A stretch of DNA of 58,889 nucleotides from a virus, in IMG/VR virus record IMGVR_UViG_3300022845_000004, positions 1 through 58,889 of that record. One strand, 5' to 3'. The notes beneath the pieces are model-generated. The model was not told the DNA's origin. It did no database searches and saw only the letters and a list, made by a program, of their open reading frames with translations. Positions 58,016-58,889 of the stretch are shown here, piece after piece. Positions within the stretch are counted from its first letter, which is position 1, and each line of letters starts with the position of its first letter. The position numbers were made by a program, and so were the translations under genes.

Positions 58016-58889
58016 TAAAATCATTCAGGTCGAAAAAAATTGGATTGTTTTCCGATATCCATATTGGTTATGGACAAGATAGCACTTTATGGCATGATAA
58101 TATCCTCACCTTTGGAAAATGGGCATCGGATAAATTCGAGAATTTAGGAATTTCTGAAATAATGATTACCGGAGATATTTTTCATAATCGATCTGATATT
58201 TCAGTCAAGACTTTAGATATTGCAAAACAGTTCTTTGATATGTTTAAAGAATTTCAATTGATTATTTCCACCGGAAATCATGATGCATGGTATAGGGACT
58301 CGTCAGAAATACATTCTTTATCGATATTCAAAGAATGGCAAAATATTACCATTATAGACTCGGAACCCAAATTATTTGGAACCCTTGTTGATAAGGTCGT
58401 TTCGATTATTCCATGGGGAACCAAGTTGGAAGATTTTCCAACATCTGATATATGTTTTTCACATTTAGATATCAAAAGTTTCTATCAAAATAATTATCAT
58501 GTATGTGAAAAAGGATTCGAATCAGCCGACCTTTTTAAAAAATCTAAGTTCATAGTTTCGGGACATTTTCATAAGAAAGATTACCGTGAATATAGTAGTG
58601 GTAAAATCATGTATGTTGGAAGTCCATTCCAGATGAACTTTGGAGAATGTGGTGATGAACGAGGGATCTACACATTTAATTTAGAAGATGAATCGTTCGA
58701 CTTTATCGAGAACGAAGTGTCCTCGGTTCATAAAAAGATTAAAGTATCGGATATCACCAAGAAAAAAATAGGGGCAGAAGAATTAAAAAATTCTATACCC
58801 GATAATATTATCCGATTGATCGTAGATCAAAAAATAACACCAGATATCCATAGCATCTTGGTTAGTAAGATTCAGAAATATGAACCTAA
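58012..58889 (+). CDS. 47: recombination nuclease gp47-like (SbcD/Mre11 family), 3' truncated
   Basis: About 292 residues visible; the frame stays open at the window end. Calcineurin-type metallophosphatase motifs are in order: GLFSDIHIGYG (DxH), MITGDIFHN (GD), ISTGNHDAW (GNHD), VSGHFHKKD (GHxH) and MYVGSPFQMNFGE. With gp46 it resects DNA ends for recombination-dependent replication in T4. ATG 58012 overlaps the preceding stop. Confidence 0.9.
   Translation, partial: MIKSFRSKKIGLFSDIHIGYGQDSTLWHDNILTFGKWASDKFENLGISEIMITGDIFHNRSDISVKTLDIAKQFFDMFKEFQLIISTGNHDAWYRDSSEIHSLSIFKEWQNITIIDSEPKLFGTLVDKVVSIIPWGTKLEDFPTSDICFSHLDIKSFYQNNYHVCEKGFESADLFKKSKFIVSGHFHKKDYREYSSGKIMYVGSPFQMNFGECGDERGIYTFNLEDESFDFIENEVSSVHKKIKVSDITKKKIGAEELKNSIPDNIIRLIVDQKITPDIHSILVSKIQKYEP

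Noticed and set aside
1-58889. tRNA or rRNA genes
   Set aside because: No cloverleaf or conserved rRNA stretch was seen in the gaps by eye; a covariance search was not possible.

Overview
The window is a segment of a large, AT-rich, T4-like (tevenvirus-related) contractile-tail phage genome. Recognisable T4-type core proteins include baseplate wedge gp25 and gp6, clamp loader gp44 and a likely gp62, small terminase gp16, major capsid gp23, scaffold gp22, prohead protease gp21, head-completion nuclease gp4, a neck protein, portal gp20, tail-sheath stabiliser gp15, primase gp61, a GroES-like gp31 analogue, UvsW helicase, late sigma factor gp55 and the start of gp47. A probable unimolecular spanin with a lipoprotein signal suggests a Gram-negative host; the species cannot be told from the sequence. 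All family names come from recognising motifs by eye; no database search was run.

Layout. (1) 1-9.96 kb, plus strand: a tightly packed run of tail or adhesin genes, with a VWA protein, a giant LamG/beta-propeller protein, three tandem paralogues (two Cys-rich) and small conserved proteins. (2) 9.85-24.1 kb, minus: a mosaic repetitive tail fibre with a GC-rich tip, two giant PKD/propeller structural proteins, gp6 and gp25. (3) 24.1-27.9 kb: a late plus-strand gene, clamp loader gp44, small terminase and a free-standing homing endonuclease. (4) 27.9-39.4 kb, minus: the head cluster gp23, gp22, small core genes, gp21 (carrying an intein), gp4, a mini-nuclease, neck protein, portal, a protease-bearing fibre and gp15. 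(5) 39.4-47.7 kb, mostly minus: DNA metabolism and chaperone genes, with a few late genes between them. (6) 47.7-51.6 kb: candidate internal head proteins, then a plus-strand lysis cassette (spanin, small membrane proteins, holin candidate, lysozyme). (7) 51.6-52.9 kb: a GC-rich foreign methyltransferase cassette. (8) 52.9-58.9 kb: zinc-ribbon protein, resolvase, a protein carrying a copy of the capsid-protein arm, UvsW, gp55 and gp47.

Expression logic. About twenty genes have a T4-late-like element, mostly ATAAGTA or ATAAATA, ending only 5-16 nt before the start codon. The candidate early or middle genes instead have sigma70-like -35/-10 pairs whose -10 also lies 5-8 nt from the start. Shine-Dalgarno sequences are nearly absent. 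Together this suggests leaderless or near-leaderless mRNAs for both promoter classes. The late sigma factor gp55 that should read the first class is encoded in the window.

The most interesting items are: the leaderless architecture; a late protein (54418-54969) that copies the N-terminal arm of the major capsid protein behind a predicted prohead-protease cleavage site; a set of late proteins with similar short N-termini that may be capsid-targeting signals; an intein splitting the prohead protease beside a presumed catalytic histidine; a mini-nuclease whose two halves are joined by a slippery A AAA AAC; a 13-bp tandem duplication that frameshifts a cassette gene; and two G-rich tracts in the intergenic region beside the recombination genes.
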